A stretch of DNA of 64,000 nucleotides from Aporrectodea caliginosa (Eukaryota; Annelida; Clitellata; Crassiclitellata; Lumbricidae). The stretch covers positions 1,437,001-1,501,000 of the forward strand of contig JACEVL010000032.1 of the NCBI GenBank assembly GCA_020284085.1, given 5' to 3'. Shown here in pieces: positions 61,666 through 64,000 of this stretch (position 1 is the stretch's first letter; each line of letters starts with the position of its first letter). The translations under genes were made by a program, and so were the position numbers. The notes under the pieces are model-generated. The model was not told the DNA's origin. It searched no databases and saw only the letters and a program-made list of their open reading frames with translations.

Positions 61666-63043
61666 GGCTATTAATTTACAAATACTTTGCTAAAATAAGG
61701 AACAACAACGTATGTTCGTCGCTTCTGAATTTGGGACGATAAAGTTCAAAACTACTAACAAAGAACAATCATGTAAGCGTGTGTCGCGATATAATATAAT
61801 TTTATCCGATTTGTCACCGGTTGGTCCACGATTGACTAAGTACTGTTATGAAAGATACCATGCATCAGAGGGACTATTCGCGACCTTGAGATACGAGACA
61901 TTCAGACCTACGGAAATATTAGCGTTTTATTATGATTTCACAACTACGATAAATATTGACTCATCTAGGGAAAACAACAACGCAGCATATGGTCTACTAT
62001 GACGAACCATGATGAACCAGCCCTACTACGTCTCGCACAGGTCACGCGTACGGCACGTCGAAAACATGCAGTCGACGATTCACCTTTTTTCTTTCCCTTC
62101 GGCATCTTCTTTCGGCAGCAATTTAAAACGAACGAACCTAAAGAAACTTTCCCTAAGAAGTCAAGAATATACGATAAGAATTTCCTAGATTTAAATTAGC
62201 AGAATGAAGGTATTTTTTCGATAAAATCTTTGCCACAATTTCCCACATGTTTCAACGCTCGGTCCACAAATGGGTCGTAACGCAGCGTACACATCACCTA
62301 GTAGATTCGACATCATGACGTCATTCAAAAATAACAAGTGGAGGTTTCGTTTCGTCCATGAAATCTAATCTGAATTAATATTCTGTGACAAAACCTGGTA
62401 ATAATAATCCCAGGCAAAACTACAGATAATATTTTAGTCACACCATGTACTGCTCTTGAATCAAGACGTGGATTGCGATCGGCTTCGAAAAGAGACTTAG
62501 CAATCAAAAGAACAAAATAATCTATAATTTGGAAACATAATGGTTTAAGTAGCTGGTCCAGCTGAATGGAACTCTCTACCAGAACTAATCCGAAGATCAT
62601 CCTCAATATTTTTAATCGTAATCTCCAAACTTCTAAAGCGCCACTCGAAAGCCAAGCGCAGGGCACCAGCTTATTCACGAGCGCTAAATCTAAACTTAAA
62701 ACTTATCTCTTCTCTAAGTACTATGATTAGTAAGTACATTGTAACGCGTCCTTTGAGTAAGACTCTGTTTTATTAAGGCGCGTTATAAATAGGAGTTGTA
62801 CTGTATTGTATTGTATATAGATATCGAGTTTGTAAGTAACAAGAAATGCGCTATAGTAAGTGTCCTCGTAAAAACAAAAACCAATAGCTTTCTAGATGTC
62901 TATGTACATAGACATGTGTATAGTAGATCGTTGCAATGAGAACTTTTATCGGTTGGAAGTTTCCAAACCGAGAGCATTTTTCAAGTTAATTTAGTATAAA
63001 TGCTTTGACTCTCAGAGTTGCGGATTAAGTTTCATTTTAAGAG
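61666..63043. promoter_or_regulatory. Shared intergenic region between IFRD and NPRL2
   Basis: 1378 bp separate the two divergent start codons, so both promoters should lie here. No TATA box or CpG-rich core stands out. An L2 relic (62540-62815) occupies part. An open frame at 61712-62002 is not recognised and is probably chance. Confidence 0.45.
62540..62815 (+). pseudogene. L2-type LINE 3' end fragment
   Basis: The plus strand reads AGPAEWNSLPELIRRSSS and, after a frameshift, KSKLKTYLFSKYYD, the standard L2 C-terminus. A short 3' part ending GGCGCGTTATAAATAGG and TGTAT units follows. Inactive. Confidence 0.75.
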
Positions 63044-63865
63044 ATGGAAAACCAGCAGATTCGAAGCATTTTCTTCAGCGAATTTCATCCGACTGCTGGA
63101 CCAAAAATCGTTTTCCAGGTTCGTGTTATGGTTTTGGGGGCCTTGAACTTTGAGTTAACTCAATGCTTTTCCAGGCAAATACCATTTTTCCTCAGCATGT
63201 TTAATATATTGATATTTCAAATGCGTTGAAAGTCTACACTGGTTTTTACAATTGCCACTGATGATTTTGTCAACAGTAGCTGTTGTTATTACTTGTCCTG
63301 TGAAACAACCTTAAATATCATGGTAAGCTAAACTGTCTTGAACATGTGAAGTTGAATAACTTACTAAGTTTTCACAAATTAAGGAAAAACGGACTAAATC
63401 AGTCACCTCAAGTCCTTCTTAAACTCCGTAGTCTATTTTCAGTTTGTGCATGACAAAATTGACTCCGACTGCCTCTCTAGTTTAGATTCCTCTCCAAAGA
63501 CCTTCCCATCGACTCCCACTTATATTTCATCTTACCTAAACAGCGTCATGAACTGCTGCTGTTGTTGCTGTCAAAGTCATGCGAATTGGACACAATGCCG
63601 CCACTTGTAGTTCAGGATTTTGCGGATGATTCTACCAATTGTTGCATTGTTGTTTTACACCACTATACCTGCGGGTTTTTTCTGTCTTCCAGAAGCGGGC
63701 AATTATTGTTGACTTCTTTCAAACGTCATGTTCATGAATGTATGTTGATGACATTTGGTCGTTTTGCTTGTAGGTTCCAGAAGATATCATCAGTGCAGAG
63801 GAATTTGACTTGATGCATGTTTATGTGATTCCTAAGAAGCAGCTACGAGGTCGTACAATATCCCT
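63044..63865 (+). CDS. NPRL2: NPRL2 (GATOR1 complex subunit), N-terminal exons only
   Basis: Exon 1 is 63044-63118 (25 codons, MENQQIRSIFFSEFHPTAGP then KIVFQ) and ends at CAG/GTTCGT. Exon 2 is 63774-63865, after CTTGTAG, and reads VPEDIISAEEFDLMHVYVIP then KKQLRGRTISL, ending CCCT/GTATGT in phase 2. The FFSEFHPTxGPKI.xQVPED start is diagnostic for NPRL2, a longin-type N-terminal domain. With DEPDC5 and NPRL3 it forms GATOR1, which turns off RagA/B at the lysosome and so lowers TORC1 signalling when amino acids are scarce. The remaining exons lie beyond the window. Divergently transcribed from the IFRD gene. Confidence 0.93.
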
Positions 63866-64000
63866 GTATGTCTGAATTTTCTTTAGAATTTAGAAAAGAT
63901 TAGTAGTATACTTTTGTATTGCTTCTCTTAAATGCATTTCTTCAGATGTTTTTTCTGTGTCTAAGGATTTATCTATGGAAATGTTATAACTTATATGCAT
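63866..64000 (+). other. NPRL2 intron 2 (start)
   Basis: Non-coding sequence after the donor GTATGT; the acceptor is outside the window. Confidence 0.8.

Noticed and set aside
61712..62199. Two overlapping plus-strand frames (96 and 66 codons) between IFRD and NPRL2
   Set aside because: No family match and AT-rich codon use; likely chance frames in the shared promoter region.

Overview
The window is nuclear DNA from a bilaterian invertebrate. Evidence: small coding exons with GT/AG introns, CR1- and L2-type LINEs, tRNA-derived SINEs, short hAT- and piggyBac-like elements, and very long microsatellites. The species cannot be fixed from sequence alone; the repeat set and gene content would suit a marine invertebrate. 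There are no bacterial or viral genes and no CRISPR array.

Layout. 0-13 kb: repeats only (a relic of a transposon-associated Cys-rich protein, a ~165-bp satellite, a ~45-bp minisatellite split by an L2 relic, and a nearly complete CR1 LINE). 16.0-28.3 kb: a plus-strand aquaporin gene of three coding exons (322 aa), its two introns holding long CATC, ATC and CTT tracts, a SINE with exact target-site duplication and a hAT-like element. 28.6-34.3 kb: no gene recognised. 34.4-45.4 kb (minus): a divergent paralog of the interferon-related developmental regulator family (IFRD, 391 aa if the proposed first exon is right), with a second LINE in one intron. 44.6-47.6 kb: a solo LTR, an odd CGTACC-rich inverted-repeat element and a hAT-like MITE. 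49.3-61.7 kb (minus): a complete 12-exon IFRD gene (428 aa). 63.0 kb to the end (plus): the first two exons of NPRL2, a GATOR1 subunit, cut by the window edge.

Relations. The two IFRD genes are head-to-tail tandem duplicates sharing every internal intron position and phase. The intact copy is head-to-head with NPRL2, 1.38 kb between start codons. IFRD2 and NPRL2 also lie close together in human 3p21.31, so this looks like an old linkage. The aquaporin has both NPA motifs, an unusual pore-filter residue set (F/A/G/R by alignment) and a C-terminal PDZ-ligand-like end (ESEV). Exon models were read by hand from splice signals, frame continuity and the match between the two IFRD copies; no alignment program was run.
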